A model generated the notes under the pieces. The model had not been told where the DNA came from and searched no databases. It saw only the letters and a program-made list of their open reading frames with translations. The position numbers were made by a program, and so were the translations under genes. 64,000 nucleotides of DNA from Solidesulfovibrio aerotolerans (GTDB lineage Bacteria > Desulfobacterota > Desulfovibrionia > Desulfovibrionales > Desulfovibrionaceae): the NCBI RefSeq assembly GCF_009856865.1, contig NZ_WVUD01000001.1, positions 248,001-312,000 on the forward strand, read 5' to 3'. Positions 53,852 through 62,761 of this stretch are shown here, in pieces (within the stretch, counting starts at the first letter, position 1; each line of letters starts with the position of its first letter).

Positions 53852-54415
53852 TTACGGCTTGAGCAGCGGCTTGTAATGCACCGGAACCTTAATCGATGGA
53901 TCGAGTTCCTTGGCCTTTATAAAATCAGCCTTGGCCGCGTCGAGGTTGGTCATGGCCCCGTAGCTTAAGGCCCGGTTCTTGTAATAGACAGCCTGGGGCT
54001 TGCCGGCCTTGCTGTGTTCAATGGCCTTGGTCAGATCGGCGATGGCCTCGGCATGCTTGTTTTGCATGGCCAGGATGCGGGCGCGATCATAGTAGGCCGA
54101 CGTGTAGTCGGGGTTGAGTTCAATGGCCTTGCTGATATCGGCCAGGGCCTCGGTGGTCATCTTTTTGTTGGCATAGGCCGAGCCGCGATTGGTCAGGGCC
54201 AGGGGGACGATTTCCTTGGGCGTGGCCGGGTTGTCGATGACCTTGGTCAAAAGGGCGATGCCGTCGTTCCAATGCCGTTCGTTGACGGCCTGCACACCCT
54301 TGGCATAGTCGGCGTTGATGGGGTCGAGCACGGCTTTCTTCTTGGCCGCCAGCACAGGGGACGCACACAATACCAGGATGGCGAGAGCCAGAAGGAGGAT
54401 GTTCCGTTTTGTCAT
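53852..54415 (-). CDS. Periplasmic TPR-repeat protein
   Basis: 187 residues. Signal peptide about 1-23 (NILLLALAILVLCASPVLA). About four TPR-like helices follow (ALTNRGSAYANKKMTTEALA, AYYDRARILAMQNKHAEAIA, YYKNRALSYGAMTNLDAAKA). Such proteins mediate protein-protein contacts. An AGAGG-type site precedes the ATG. Single gene bounded by a terminator and an A/T-rich spacer. Confidence 0.82.
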   Translation of the reverse strand: MTKRNILLLALAILVLCASPVLAAKKKAVLDPINADYAKGVQAVNERHWNDGIALLTKVIDNPATPKEIVPLALTNRGSAYANKKMTTEALADISKAIELNPDYTSAYYDRARILAMQNKHAEAIADLTKAIEHSKAGKPQAVYYKNRALSYGAMTNLDAAKADFIKAKELDPSIKVPVHYKPLLKP

Positions 54416-54677
54416 GGCGCTACCTCTTGGGTTTGATTGTTACGGTACGGACTACGAATATGGAGGTGTTTTGTCGTTTTGACAAGAGGGTGATTGCTTT
54501 TTTTGAAGTTGTGCAGACGATATTCCCAAGGTATCTAACGCTATTTTCCTTGAAATAAATATATAAATTATTCAATGCTGTTTCGTTCTCATGCGTATTA
54601 TGTCTCATATGATTATTTTATATTGAAACTATCGTGCCGCCAGAGCAACGCTGTACTCCTTTTCCCCCTTGCCTCCA

Positions 54678-54718
54678 GGTGGGATTCCAAAGGGGCCACC
54701 CCTTTGGCCGCCGGAGGC
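54678..54718 (-). repeat. GC-hairpin repeat R9, inverted, stem class B
   Basis: GGTGGGATTCC, AAAGGGG paired with CCCCTTT around CCA, then GGCCGCCGGAGGC. First of two tandem copies. Confidence 0.85.
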
Positions 54719-54807
54719 CTCTTCTGCCTTCTGCTGCAGTGTATTAAATTGTTTTTGAACTATCGTGCCGCCAGAGCGACGCCGTACCCCTTTTCCCCTT
54801 GCCCACA

Positions 54808-54848
54808 GGTGGGATTCCAAAGGGGTCACCCCTTTGGCCGCCGGAGGC
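54808..54848 (-). repeat. GC-hairpin repeat R10, inverted, stem class B
   Basis: Same as R9 with loop TCA instead of CCA; exactly 130 bases away. It lies downstream of the malic enzyme gene in its reading direction. Confidence 0.85.
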
Positions 54849-54883
54849 CTCTTGTCTTTCTGCCTTCTGTCTCTGCCTTCTTG

Positions 54884-54949
54884 CAGCCTGTATAACGCCA
54901 AACGCCCGGGACGAAGAATCGTCCCGGGCGTTTGGCGTTATACAGGCTG
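54884..54949. terminator. 31-base perfect hairpin ending the dicarboxylate operon
   Basis: 54884-54914 is the exact reverse complement of 54919-54949, with loop AGAA. It starts nine bases after the malic enzyme stop. A perfect stem of this length is unusually strong for a terminator. Confidence 0.88.
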
Positions 54950-54957
54950 GGCAGATA

Positions 54958-56277
54958 CTAGAAGTCGTAGTTGTAGGAAGCGACGTATTCCTTGATGCGC
55001 TTGTGGGAAGCGTCGATACGCAGGCGCAGGTCTTTTTTGTACTGCTCAAGGTCGAGCGGAATGGTGGCCACGCCGGTGTCCATGGCCGCCTTGGCCACGG
55101 CCGGGGCTTCCCATTCCAGCATGCGGAAGTCCAGCGCCTTGGGGATGACGTAGTCGATGCCGAACTTGACGTCCTTTTCGCCGTACATGTCCATGACCTC
55201 GACGGGCACGGGCTCCTTGGCCAGGGCGGCCAGGGACCGGGCGGCGGCCATCTTCATCTGCTCGTTGATGCGCTTGGAGCCGGCATCCAGCGCCCCGCGG
55301 AAGATAAACGGGAAGCCGGAGACGTTGTTGACCTGGTTGGGGAAATCCGAGCGGCCGGTGCCCATGATGGCGTCGGGGCGGGCTTCCTTGGCATCGTTGT
55401 AGGGAATCTCGGGATCGGGATTGGCCATGGCGAAGATGATGGGATTTTTGCCCATGCTCTTGACCATGTCCTTGGTGACCAGCCCCTTGGCGGACAGGCC
55501 CAGGAACACGTCGGCACCCTTGAAGGCTTCGGCCATGTTGGCGTAGGCTTTTTTCTGGGCGAACTGCGCCTTGGTGGGGTGCAGATCGGTGCGGCCGGTG
55601 TGGATGTGGCCCTTGGAGTCAAACATCGCGATGTTGGCCTGATCGACGCCGAGTGTCACATAGAACTTGGAGCAGGCAATGGCGGCCGCACCAGCGCCGG
55701 ACACCACGACTTTGAGATCTTCGATCTTTTTGCCGGCGATCTCCACGGCGTTGATGATGCCGGCACCGGAGATGATGGCCGTGCCGTGCTGGTCGTCGTG
55801 GAACACCGGAATGTCCATCATTTCGATCAGACGCTGTTCGATTTCAAAGCACTCGGGGGCTTTGATGTCTTCGAGGTTGATGGCCCCGAAGGTGGGCTCG
55901 AGCAGCTTGACCGTCTCGATGATTTTCTCGGGGTCTTTGGTATTGAGGTTGATGTCGTAGACATCGATATCGGCAAAGATTTTAAAGAGCACGCCCTTGC
56001 CTTCCATGACCGGCTTGCCGGCCAGGGCGCCGATGTTGCCAAGGCCCAGGACAGCGGTGCCGTTGGAGACAACGGCCACCAGATTGCGGCGGTTGGTGTA
56101 TTTCCAGCCCAGTTCGGGATCGGCGGCGATGGCTAAACAGGCGTGGGCCACGCCCGGGGAATAGGCCAGGGACAGGTCTTTTTGGTTGCGGCAGGGCTTT
56201 ACGGGCACGACTTCGAGTTTGCCCGTGCGCCAGGTGGAGTGGTAATTGAGGGCTTCTTCCTTGGTGAACAGCGCCAT
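54958..56277 (-). CDS. NAD(P)-dependent malic enzyme, short form
   Basis: 439 residues. Motifs [40 protein letters not shown] and [11 protein letters not shown] define the malic enzyme fold; the phosphotransacetylase domain of long MaeB is absent. It decarboxylates malate to pyruvate with NAD or NADP. AGAGGT lies before the ATG. Last gene of the dctA-frd-fum-nfn operon, 33 bases after nfnB. It links malate to pyruvate and reduced nucleotide that NfnAB can use. Confidence 0.93.
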   Translation of the reverse strand: MALFTKEEALNYHSTWRTGKLEVVPVKPCRNQKDLSLAYSPGVAHACLAIAADPELGWKYTNRRNLVAVVSNGTAVLGLGNIGALAGKPVMEGKGVLFKIFADIDVYDINLNTKDPEKIIETVKLLEPTFGAINLEDIKAPECFEIEQRLIEMMDIPVFHDDQHGTAIISGAGIINAVEIAGKKIEDLKVVVSGAGAAAIACSKFYVTLGVDQANIAMFDSKGHIHTGRTDLHPTKAQFAQKKAYANMAEAFKGADVFLGLSAKGLVTKDMVKSMGKNPIIFAMANPDPEIPYNDAKEARPDAIMGTGRSDFPNQVNNVSGFPFIFRGALDAGSKRINEQMKMAAARSLAALAKEPVPVEVMDMYGEKDVKFGIDYVIPKALDFRMLEWEAPAVAKAAMDTGVATIPLDLEQYKKDLRLRIDASHKRIKEYVASYNYDF

Positions 56278-56310
56278 GTGGTTACCTCTTATGATTGGTT
56301 AGACGCGTTA

Positions 56311-57789
56311 TTATGCGTCAGCGGAATCGTCCGCTGTTTCGTCCGGTGAAACCTCGGCCGGGAGTGGTCCGAGCAGGCGGTCGGCAATGGCCTTGGCTGC
56401 CCGGCGTCCGGCTCCCATGGCCGAGATGACGGTGGCGGCACCGGTAACGATGTCGCCGCCGGCAAACACATTGGGAATCGAGGTCTCGCCGGTGGCCGGA
56501 TCAGCCACGATATAGCCCCGGCGATAGGTTTCCAGACCCGGTGTGGTCTGGCTGATAAGCGGATTGGCTCCGGTGCCCACGGCCACGATGGCCATGTCGG
56601 CCTCGATGGTGCAGGTGTCGCCCTGGCAGGCCACCGGCGAGCAGCGGCCCGAGGCGTCGGGTTCGCCAAGCTCCATGCGTTGCAGCACGATGCGGGCCAG
56701 CCGGCCATTCTCGTCCCCGATAAATTCCACCGGGGCGTTGAGGCACAGGATGTCCAGCCCCTCTTCCTTGGCGTGGTGGAGTTCCTCGCGGCGGCACGGC
56801 ATTTCGTATTCGGTGCGGCGATAGGCCAGGGAGACTTTCTCGGCCCCCAGGCGCATGGCGGTGCGGGCGGCGTCCATGGCCACGTTGCCGCCGCCGAAGA
56901 CCACGACATGTTTGGCCGGGAAGGTCGGGGTGTCGGTGGCCGGGAACTTGTACGCCCGGCCCAGGTTCACGCGGGTTAAGTACTCGTTGGCCGAGAACAC
57001 GCCGATGAGGTTTTCGCCGGGCACGCCCAGAAAGCGGGGCAGTCCGGCTCCAACACCGATAAAGACGGCGTTGTAGCCCGTCTCCAGCAGTTCCGGCACG
57101 GTTACGGTCTTGCCGCCGACCCAGTTGGGGCGAAACTCCACCCCCAGGGCCTTCATGGCCTCGACTTCCTGGCGCACCACCCCTTTGGGCAGGCGGAATT
57201 CCGGGATGCCGTAGACCAGGACGCCGCCGACTTCGTGCAGGGCTTCAAAGACCGTCACCGGGATGCCCCGGGCGGCCAGATAGCCGGCGCAGGTGAGACT
57301 CGACGGTCCCGAGCCGATGCAGGCGACTTTGAGGTCATCGCGGGCCATGGCGCAAGCCGGACCGCCGGTGAGTGTTTCGCAGGCGGACTTGGCCAGATAC
57401 GTGTCGGCGGCAAAGCGCTCCAGCCGGCCGATGGCCACGGGTTCGCCTTTTTTGCCGAGGATGCAGGCACCTTCGCACTGGTTTTCCTGGGGACAGACCC
57501 GGCCGCACACGGCCGGCAGGGAGTTGGTGCGGCGCAGCACGGCATAGGCTTCGTCGTGCTCCCCGGCCACGAGTTGCTTGATGAACCCGGGGATATCGAC
57601 TTCGACCGGGCAGCCTTTGCGGCAGGCCGGTTTTTTACATTGCAGACAGCGCGCAGCTTCGATGCGGGCCATTTCCGGGGTGTAGCCAAGGGCCACTTCC
57701 TGGAAATTGCGGGCGCGCACCTTGGGCGGCTGTTCGGGCATGGCGGTGCGGGGGACTTTGGCCTTTTTACTTGGAGCAGTTGCAGACAT
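56311..57789 (-). CDS. nfnB: NfnB/SudA-type flavoprotein (GltD-like)
   Basis: 492 residues. N-terminal iron-sulfur Cys pattern CLQCKKPACRKGCP and a second Cys group near 95-110, then two FAD/NADPH Rossmann domains (ACIGSGPSSLTCAGYLAARG, VVFGGGNVAMD) as in the glutamate synthase small-subunit family. With the downstream-overlapping partner it forms an NADH-dependent ferredoxin:NADP oxidoreductase that bifurcates electrons. It overlaps nfnA by 23 bases. An alternative, a free-standing GltD, is less likely given that partner. Confidence 0.88.
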   Translation of the reverse strand: MSATAPSKKAKVPRTAMPEQPPKVRARNFQEVALGYTPEMARIEAARCLQCKKPACRKGCPVEVDIPGFIKQLVAGEHDEAYAVLRRTNSLPAVCGRVCPQENQCEGACILGKKGEPVAIGRLERFAADTYLAKSACETLTGGPACAMARDDLKVACIGSGPSSLTCAGYLAARGIPVTVFEALHEVGGVLVYGIPEFRLPKGVVRQEVEAMKALGVEFRPNWVGGKTVTVPELLETGYNAVFIGVGAGLPRFLGVPGENLIGVFSANEYLTRVNLGRAYKFPATDTPTFPAKHVVVFGGGNVAMDAARTAMRLGAEKVSLAYRRTEYEMPCRREELHHAKEEGLDILCLNAPVEFIGDENGRLARIVLQRMELGEPDASGRCSPVACQGDTCTIEADMAIVAVGTGANPLISQTTPGLETYRRGYIVADPATGETSIPNVFAGGDIVTGAATVISAMGAGRRAAKAIADRLLGPLPAEVSPDETADDSADA

Positions 57790-58621
57790 GGCTTTTTTTA
57801 AACTCCTCGTAGGAAAGGCGTTCCTGGTCCTTAAAAGCCGTCAGCCGGGCCGCGAGTTCGGTGAAATCCACGGCATGGCCGTCGAATTCCGGACCGTCCA
57901 CACAGGCAAACCGGGTTTGGCCGCCCACACTGACGCGACACGCGCCACACATGCCAATGCCATCGACCATGATCGAATTGAGGCTGACCGTGGTTTTGAC
58001 GCCAAACGGTTTGGTGGCCTCGGCCACGGCCCGCATCATGGGCACCGGGCCGATGGCCACCACTTCGGCCACGGTTTTATCATTTTCGAGGCGTTCGACG
58101 AGCAGGTCCGTGACCAGACCCTGCCGGCCGCAGCTGCCGTCGTTGGTGGCAACCAGCACCTCGGGGCAAAACGAGCACAATTCGTCGTGAAACAGGAGCA
58201 GATCCTCGCAGCGCGCGCCGATGATGGTCACCACCTGATTGCCGGCCATGTGATGGCCCTTGGCGATGTGGTGCATGGCCGCGATGCCGGTGCCGCCGCC
58301 GACGCAGATGACCGGGCCGTCGAGCTTGTGGATTTCGGTCGCTTTCCCCAGCGGCCCGCACAGATCCAGAATGTCGTCCCCCGCATCCAGGGTCTCCAGA
58401 TGGGCGGTGGTCTTGCCCATGACCAGATAGACCAGGGTGATGGTGCCGGCGTCGGGATCGGCGTCGGCAATAGTCAGGGGAATGCGTTCCCCGTCCTCCC
58501 AGACCCGCAGGATCACGAAGTTGCCGGGCTTGGCCTTGGCCGCAATATGCGGGGCCGAGATGACCAGTTCGCTGGTCGCGCCCGGGATGAGCTTTCGCTT
58601 GCGCAGGATTCGACTTGGCAT
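57767..58621 (-). CDS. nfnA: NfnA/SudB-type ferredoxin-NAD+ reductase subunit
   Basis: 284 residues. FAD and NAD domain with VGGGTGIAAMHHIAKG, and a C-terminal [2Fe-2S] Cys set in GIGMCGACRVSVGG and FACVDGPEF. Close to dihydroorotate dehydrogenase electron-transfer subunits, but the paired NfnB gene fixes the assignment. The ATG has GGAG upstream. 34 bases separate it from the fumarase beta gene. Confidence 0.88.
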   Translation of the reverse strand: MPSRILRKRKLIPGATSELVISAPHIAAKAKPGNFVILRVWEDGERIPLTIADADPDAGTITLVYLVMGKTTAHLETLDAGDDILDLCGPLGKATEIHKLDGPVICVGGGTGIAAMHHIAKGHHMAGNQVVTIIGARCEDLLLFHDELCSFCPEVLVATNDGSCGRQGLVTDLLVERLENDKTVAEVVAIGPVPMMRAVAEATKPFGVKTTVSLNSIMVDGIGMCGACRVSVGGQTRFACVDGPEFDGHAVDFTELAARLTAFKDQERLSYEEFKKSHVCNCSK

Positions 58622-58655
58622 CAGTGCTCCACGACGCGCGCCGGTCTGGCGCGGC

Positions 58656-59198
58656 TTAGCCGAGGTTCGGTTTCACGTACAGCTCCCCGCCGTGGCAATC
58701 ATTGATCACCAGGAGCGGGAAGTCCTTGACCGTCAACTCCCGGATAGCCTCAGGGCCAAGCTCTTCGTAAGCGATGACCTTGGCGTCGGTGATGCGCTGG
58801 GACAAAAGGGCCCCGGCGCCGCCAGTGGCACCCAGGTAGACCGCCTTGTGTTCGGCCAGGGCCGCTTTGACTTCGTCGCTGCGCTTGCCCTTGCCGATGG
58901 TTCCCTTAAGGCCCAGCGAATGCAGGCGCGGGGCATAGGTATCCATGCGGTAGCTGGTGGTGGGACCGGCCGAACCGATGGGGCGTCCCGGAGGCGCGGG
59001 AGAGGGTCCGACATAGTAGATCAGCGCGCCTTTGAGGTCAAAGGGGAGCGGCTTTTGGGCGTCAAGGGTCTCCACGAGCCGTTTGTGAGCGGCGTCGCGG
59101 GCGGTGTAGATGTTGCCGGTGATGTAGACCACGTCCCCGGATTTGAGCGGGGTGACGTCGGCATCGGTCAAGGGCGTTGTCAGATGGTACTCGGCCAT
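58656..59198 (-). CDS. Class I fumarase, beta (C-terminal) subunit
   Basis: 180 residues. Matches the C-terminal domain of iron-sulfur fumarases/tartrate dehydratases: VYITGNIYTARDAAHKR, PIGSAGPTTSYRMD, GATGGAGALLSQ. Its ATG overlaps the alpha-subunit stop by one base (TAATG), so the subunits are co-translated in fixed ratio. It completes the fumarate-malate interconversion. Confidence 0.92.
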   Translation of the reverse strand: MAEYHLTTPLTDADVTPLKSGDVVYITGNIYTARDAAHKRLVETLDAQKPLPFDLKGALIYYVGPSPAPPGRPIGSAGPTTSYRMDTYAPRLHSLGLKGTIGKGKRSDEVKAALAEHKAVYLGATGGAGALLSQRITDAKVIAYEELGPEAIRELTVKDFPLLVINDCHGGELYVKPNLG

Positions 59199-60037
59199 TA
59201 GAAGGTGACCTCCTTGTGGCGGGCGCTGTGGCACTGGATGTTGACCGCCAGGGGCAGGCTGGCCAAGTGGCACGGCGCGACGATGATTTTGACCGCCAGG
59301 CTGGTGGTCTTGCCGCCAAGGCCCATGGGGCCGATGCCCAGGGCATTGATGGCCGCCATCAACTCGTCTTCGAGCTTGGCGATCTCGGGATCGCTGTGGC
59401 GGTCATCCAGTTCGCGCATGAGCGCCTTTTTGGAATTAACAGCAGCCAGTTCGAAGTTGCCGCCGATGCCGATGCCGACGATGGTGGGCGGGCAGGGGTT
59501 GGGACCGGCCTCGGCCACCCGACCCACAACAAAGTCCTTTATGCCCTTCCAGCCCTGGGCCGGGGAGAGCATGGTGACGCGCGACATGTTTTCCGAGCCG
59601 CCGCCCTTGGCCATCATGAGGATTTTGAGCTTGTCTCCGGGCACGATATCGAAGTGGATGATGGCCGGGGAGTTGTCTCCGGTATTTTTGCGGGTAAAGG
59701 GATCGCAGGAGGACTTGCGCAGATAGCCGTCCTTGTAGCCGGCGATCATGCCGTCGTTAATGGCTTCGCGCAGGGTCGAACCCTCCACGCGCACGTCTTC
59801 GCCAACCTCGACGAAGAAAACGCCCAAGCCACAGTCCTGGCACAGCGGCAGGCCGGTGTCCCGGGCCAGATCGGCGTTTTCGAGAAGTTGGCGAAAGATT
59901 TCCTTGGCGGCCGGGGCATCCTCGGCGGCGTGGGCAGCCTCGAACGAGGCGCGCACATCGGCCGGAAGCTCCCGGTTGGCCGCGATGCACATGGCGGCCA
60001 CGGCGTCGCGGATATCCTTGGCGGAAACGGTCTTCAT
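59198..60037 (-). CDS. Class I fumarase, alpha (iron-sulfur) subunit
   Basis: 279 residues. Cluster-binding Cys in LPLCQDCG, GPNPCPPTIVG and near the C-terminus (IQCHSARHKE). GGGSENMSR is the typical substrate-loop motif. AAGGA lies within the frdB end, nine bases before the ATG, with one base between the genes. Hydrates fumarate to malate. The split two-subunit form is common in anaerobes. Confidence 0.93.
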   Translation of the reverse strand: MKTVSAKDIRDAVAAMCIAANRELPADVRASFEAAHAAEDAPAAKEIFRQLLENADLARDTGLPLCQDCGLGVFFVEVGEDVRVEGSTLREAINDGMIAGYKDGYLRKSSCDPFTRKNTGDNSPAIIHFDIVPGDKLKILMMAKGGGSENMSRVTMLSPAQGWKGIKDFVVGRVAEAGPNPCPPTIVGIGIGGNFELAAVNSKKALMRELDDRHSDPEIAKLEDELMAAINALGIGPMGLGGKTTSLAVKIIVAPCHLASLPLAVNIQCHSARHKEVTF

Positions 60038-60038
60038 G

Positions 60039-60794
60039 CTAGAAGTCCTTTTTGAGGAACTTGGGCAGGATGTTTTTCACAGCAGCCAGGGCCATCTTGC
60101 GGCGCAGCTTGCCAAGCTGCTCCTGGAGCGGAATCTGCTTGGGGCAGACGTCTTCGCAGGCTAAAAGGCCCATGCAGCCGAAGATGCCTTCATCGGTGCC
60201 GACGACGTCGAAGTAGTCCTTCTCGGTGCGTTGGTCGCGGGGGTCGAGGATGAACCGGGCCAGACGATTTAAAGCCACAGCGCCGAGGAAGTCCTCGCGC
60301 ATAAGGGCCGTGCCGCAGGCACCCACGCAGCAGCCGCACTCAATGCAGCGGTCGAGCTCGTAGATCTGCTCGGCCAGACCGTTGTCCATGCGTTCTTCCT
60401 GGGCCGTGGGGTCGAACTTTTTATCCGTATGCACCCAGGATTCGATCTTTTGATACATGGTGCGAAACCAGACGCCGGTATCAACGGACAGGTCGCCCAC
60501 GAGCTTAAAGACCGGCAGCGGCATCAGCGTAATCTCGTCGGGCATTTCCTTGGTCTTGGTGTGGCAGGCCAGACCCGGGCGGCCGTTAATGACCATGGCG
60601 CAGGCACCGCAGATGCCGGCGCGGCAGCAGAAATCAAACATCAGCGTGGGGTCGAGTTCTTCCCGGATGCGGTTGAGCGCAATAAAAAGCGTCATGCGCT
60701 CGGTCTCATCCAGCGTGAATTTGTCCATATGCGGCGCTGAGGCCGGATCGGACGGATTGTACCGGAATATATTGAAAGTCAGCGTTCTGCCCAT
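60039..60794 (-). CDS. frdB: Fumarate reductase/succinate dehydrogenase iron-sulfur subunit
   Basis: 251 residues. [2Fe-2S] Cys in CCRAGICGAC; [4Fe-4S] Cys in CIECGCCVGACG; [3Fe-4S] Cys in CMGLLACEDVCP. It carries electrons from quinol to FrdA. AAGGAG lies six bases before the ATG. Its start is 127 bases after the frdA stop, with repeat R11 in the gap; all other joints in the operon are under 40 bases. Confidence 0.95.
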   Translation of the reverse strand: MGRTLTFNIFRYNPSDPASAPHMDKFTLDETERMTLFIALNRIREELDPTLMFDFCCRAGICGACAMVINGRPGLACHTKTKEMPDEITLMPLPVFKLVGDLSVDTGVWFRTMYQKIESWVHTDKKFDPTAQEERMDNGLAEQIYELDRCIECGCCVGACGTALMREDFLGAVALNRLARFILDPRDQRTEKDYFDVVGTDEGIFGCMGLLACEDVCPKQIPLQEQLGKLRRKMALAAVKNILPKFLKKDF

Positions 60795-60861
60795 TTTCTT
60801 CTCCTTTTCGCTCGCGCGCGCCAACAGGGTCGCACCGCTTTGCCCCAATCCCCCCCTTCCA

Positions 60862-60901
60862 GGGGGTCCGGGGGGGATGATCCCCCCCGGCCGCCGGAGG
60901 C
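60862..60901 (-). repeat. GC-hairpin repeat R11, inverted, inside the frd operon, stem class A
   Basis: Plus strand GGGGGTCCGG, stem around ATGAT, GGCCGCCGGAGGC. On the frd transcript it lies between frdA and frdB and would form a strong hairpin. Confidence 0.85.
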
Positions 60902-60921
60902 TCTTTTCAACGATGCGAGTG

Positions 60922-62751
60922 CTACTTCGGTGCATCCATTGAAATAATCTTACCGCCGCCGTAGCCGCGGTCTCCGGGGGGCATCTCGAAGGTGTGGGTG
61001 GCCGGCTCGTAGTTGAGCGTCGGCAGATCGGCCCCTTCGGTCCAGGTGGCCAGGGTGCGGGTCAGCCAGTCGCGGTCGTTGCGCTCGGGGAAGTCCTCGC
61101 GGGTGTGCGCGCCGCGCGACTCGGTGCGCTTGAGCGCCCCGTAAGCCACGCACAGGGCCAGTTTGACCATGCCTTCGATCTTAAGCGCCATGGTCAGCTC
61201 GGGGTTGGCTCCCTTGCCGTTTGAGCGCAGGCCCACTTTGCGGGCGCGGCCCAGGATTTCCTGGAGTTCGGCCACGCACTTCTCGAGGTCCTTGCCGTTA
61301 CGGAAGATGCCGGCTCCCTTCATGATGGAGTCGAACATGGCGTTGCGCACGACATAGGGGTTTTCGCTGCCATGCTTGCAGGCCACGAGATCGGCGATGC
61401 GCGAGGTCTGTTTGTTCATGGCGTCGCGCACGGCACCTGTGGAGAAGGTTGTCTCGGTGCCCTTTAAGAATTCGACGATCTTGCCGCCGATGATCATGCC
61501 GGCAACGACGGTCTCGGCCAGGGAGTTGCCGCCTAAGCGGTTAAAGCCGTGCATGTCCCAGCAGGCGGATTCGCCGGCGGAAAACAGGCCCTTTAAGCCG
61601 TAGGCCGCGCCATCCTTGTTGGTGCGCACGCCGCCCATGGAATAGTGCTGGGTCGGGCGCACGGGGATGAGCTGGTGGACGGGATCGACGCCGAGAAACG
61701 ACTGGCAGATCTCGTCAACTTCGCGCAGCTTGGTGCGGATGTGGTGCTCGCCCAGATGGCGGATGTCCAGCCACAGATGGTCGCCGTAGGGGGAGGAGAC
61801 GCCCAGGCCCTTGCGCATATGTTCGGTCATGCGGCGGGAAACGACGTCGCGCGAGGCCAGTTCGGCCTTGTCCGGCTCGTAGTCCGGCATGAAGCGGTAT
61901 TCGTTTTTGTCAAGGAGCGTGCCGCCGTCGCCGCGACAGCCCTCGGTGACCAGGATGTCGGTGGGGACGATGCCGGTCGGGTGAAACTGCACGGCTTCCA
62001 TGTTGCCAAGAGACACCACGCCGGTGTCCAGGGCGGTGATAAGGCCGCCGCCGTCGCAGATGACCGCGTTGGTGGACTCGCGGTAGATGCGGCCAAAGCC
62101 GCCGGTGGCGACCAGGGTGGCCCGGGCCAGATACGCGGTCAACTCGCCGGTTTTAAGGCACCGGGCAATGGCTCCCATGCAGACGTCGCCGTCGTGAATG
62201 AGCGCAATGGCCTCGACCTTGTCCACCACGTTGACACCCATCTGGGCGGCGCGGTTATCCAGCGTATAAAGGACACAGTGGCCGGTGCCGTCGGAGGTGT
62301 AGCAGGTGCGCCACTTGGCTGTGCCACCAAAGTTGCGCGAGTGGATAAGGCCTTCGTTTTCGGGCTTTTCAAAGGCGGTAAAGGGCTTGCCTCCCTTGTA
62401 ATAGGTCTGCTCGCCGGGCACGACGCGGTTCCAGGGCACGCCCCAAAAGGCCATTTGGCGCATGGCGATGGGCGCGGCATCGACGAACAGCCGGGCCACT
62501 TCCTGATCGCAGCCCCAGTCGGAGCCTTTGACGGTGTCGGCGAAGTGGACATCGGGGGAATCGCCCTCGCCCATGGCCGAGTTGCCAAGGGCCGCCTGCA
62601 TGCCGCCCTGGGCGGCCGAGGAGTGGGAACGTCTGGCCGGGACAATGGACAGGCAGATGACGGAGAACCCGTTGTCGGCAGCCTCGATGGCCACGCGTTC
62701 GCCGGCCAGCCCTGCGCCGATGCACAAGAGATCGGTCTGGATTATTTTCAT
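60922..62751 (-). CDS. frdA: Fumarate reductase flavoprotein subunit
   Basis: 609 residues. FAD-binding CIGAGLAGERVAIEA, flavin-linking His in RRSHSSAAQGGM, active-site stretch HPTGIVPTDILVTEGCRGDGG and RPTQHYSMGGV. The catalytic subunit reduces fumarate (or oxidises succinate). Gene order C-A-B and the quinone-linked FrdC resemble Wolinella-type enzymes. 10 bases after frdC. Confidence 0.95.
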   Translation of the reverse strand: MKIIQTDLLCIGAGLAGERVAIEAADNGFSVICLSIVPARRSHSSAAQGGMQAALGNSAMGEGDSPDVHFADTVKGSDWGCDQEVARLFVDAAPIAMRQMAFWGVPWNRVVPGEQTYYKGGKPFTAFEKPENEGLIHSRNFGGTAKWRTCYTSDGTGHCVLYTLDNRAAQMGVNVVDKVEAIALIHDGDVCMGAIARCLKTGELTAYLARATLVATGGFGRIYRESTNAVICDGGGLITALDTGVVSLGNMEAVQFHPTGIVPTDILVTEGCRGDGGTLLDKNEYRFMPDYEPDKAELASRDVVSRRMTEHMRKGLGVSSPYGDHLWLDIRHLGEHHIRTKLREVDEICQSFLGVDPVHQLIPVRPTQHYSMGGVRTNKDGAAYGLKGLFSAGESACWDMHGFNRLGGNSLAETVVAGMIIGGKIVEFLKGTETTFSTGAVRDAMNKQTSRIADLVACKHGSENPYVVRNAMFDSIMKGAGIFRNGKDLEKCVAELQEILGRARKVGLRSNGKGANPELTMALKIEGMVKLALCVAYGALKRTESRGAHTREDFPERNDRDWLTRTLATWTEGADLPTLNYEPATHTFEMPPGDRGYGGGKIISMDAPK

Positions 62752-62761
62752 GGAAGCACCC

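Larger units (their letters stand above)
54627..54887 (-). repeat. Tandem duplication (130-base period) carrying repeats R9 and R10
   Basis: Two copies begin AACTATCGTGCCGCCAGAG (54627 and 54758), contain the diverged sub-element GCAACGCTGTACTCC, and end in an inverted class B hairpin repeat plus pyrimidine tract. The copies differ at scattered bases, so the duplication is not very recent. Confidence 0.75.
54416..54957. other. 542-base intergenic region with A/T-rich spacer and tandem repeat duplication
   Basis: 54420-54650 is clearly A/T-richer than the surroundings and holds no credible gene. It is followed by two tandem repeat units of 130 bases and a 31-base-stem hairpin. Confidence 0.7.

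Noticed and set aside
2634-60901. Hairpin repeats as ordinary Rho-independent terminators only
   Set aside because: There is no U tract after the stem. Copies occur upstream of genes, in both orientations and in inverted pairs, and flanking arms are conserved beyond the stem, so a plain terminator does not explain them.
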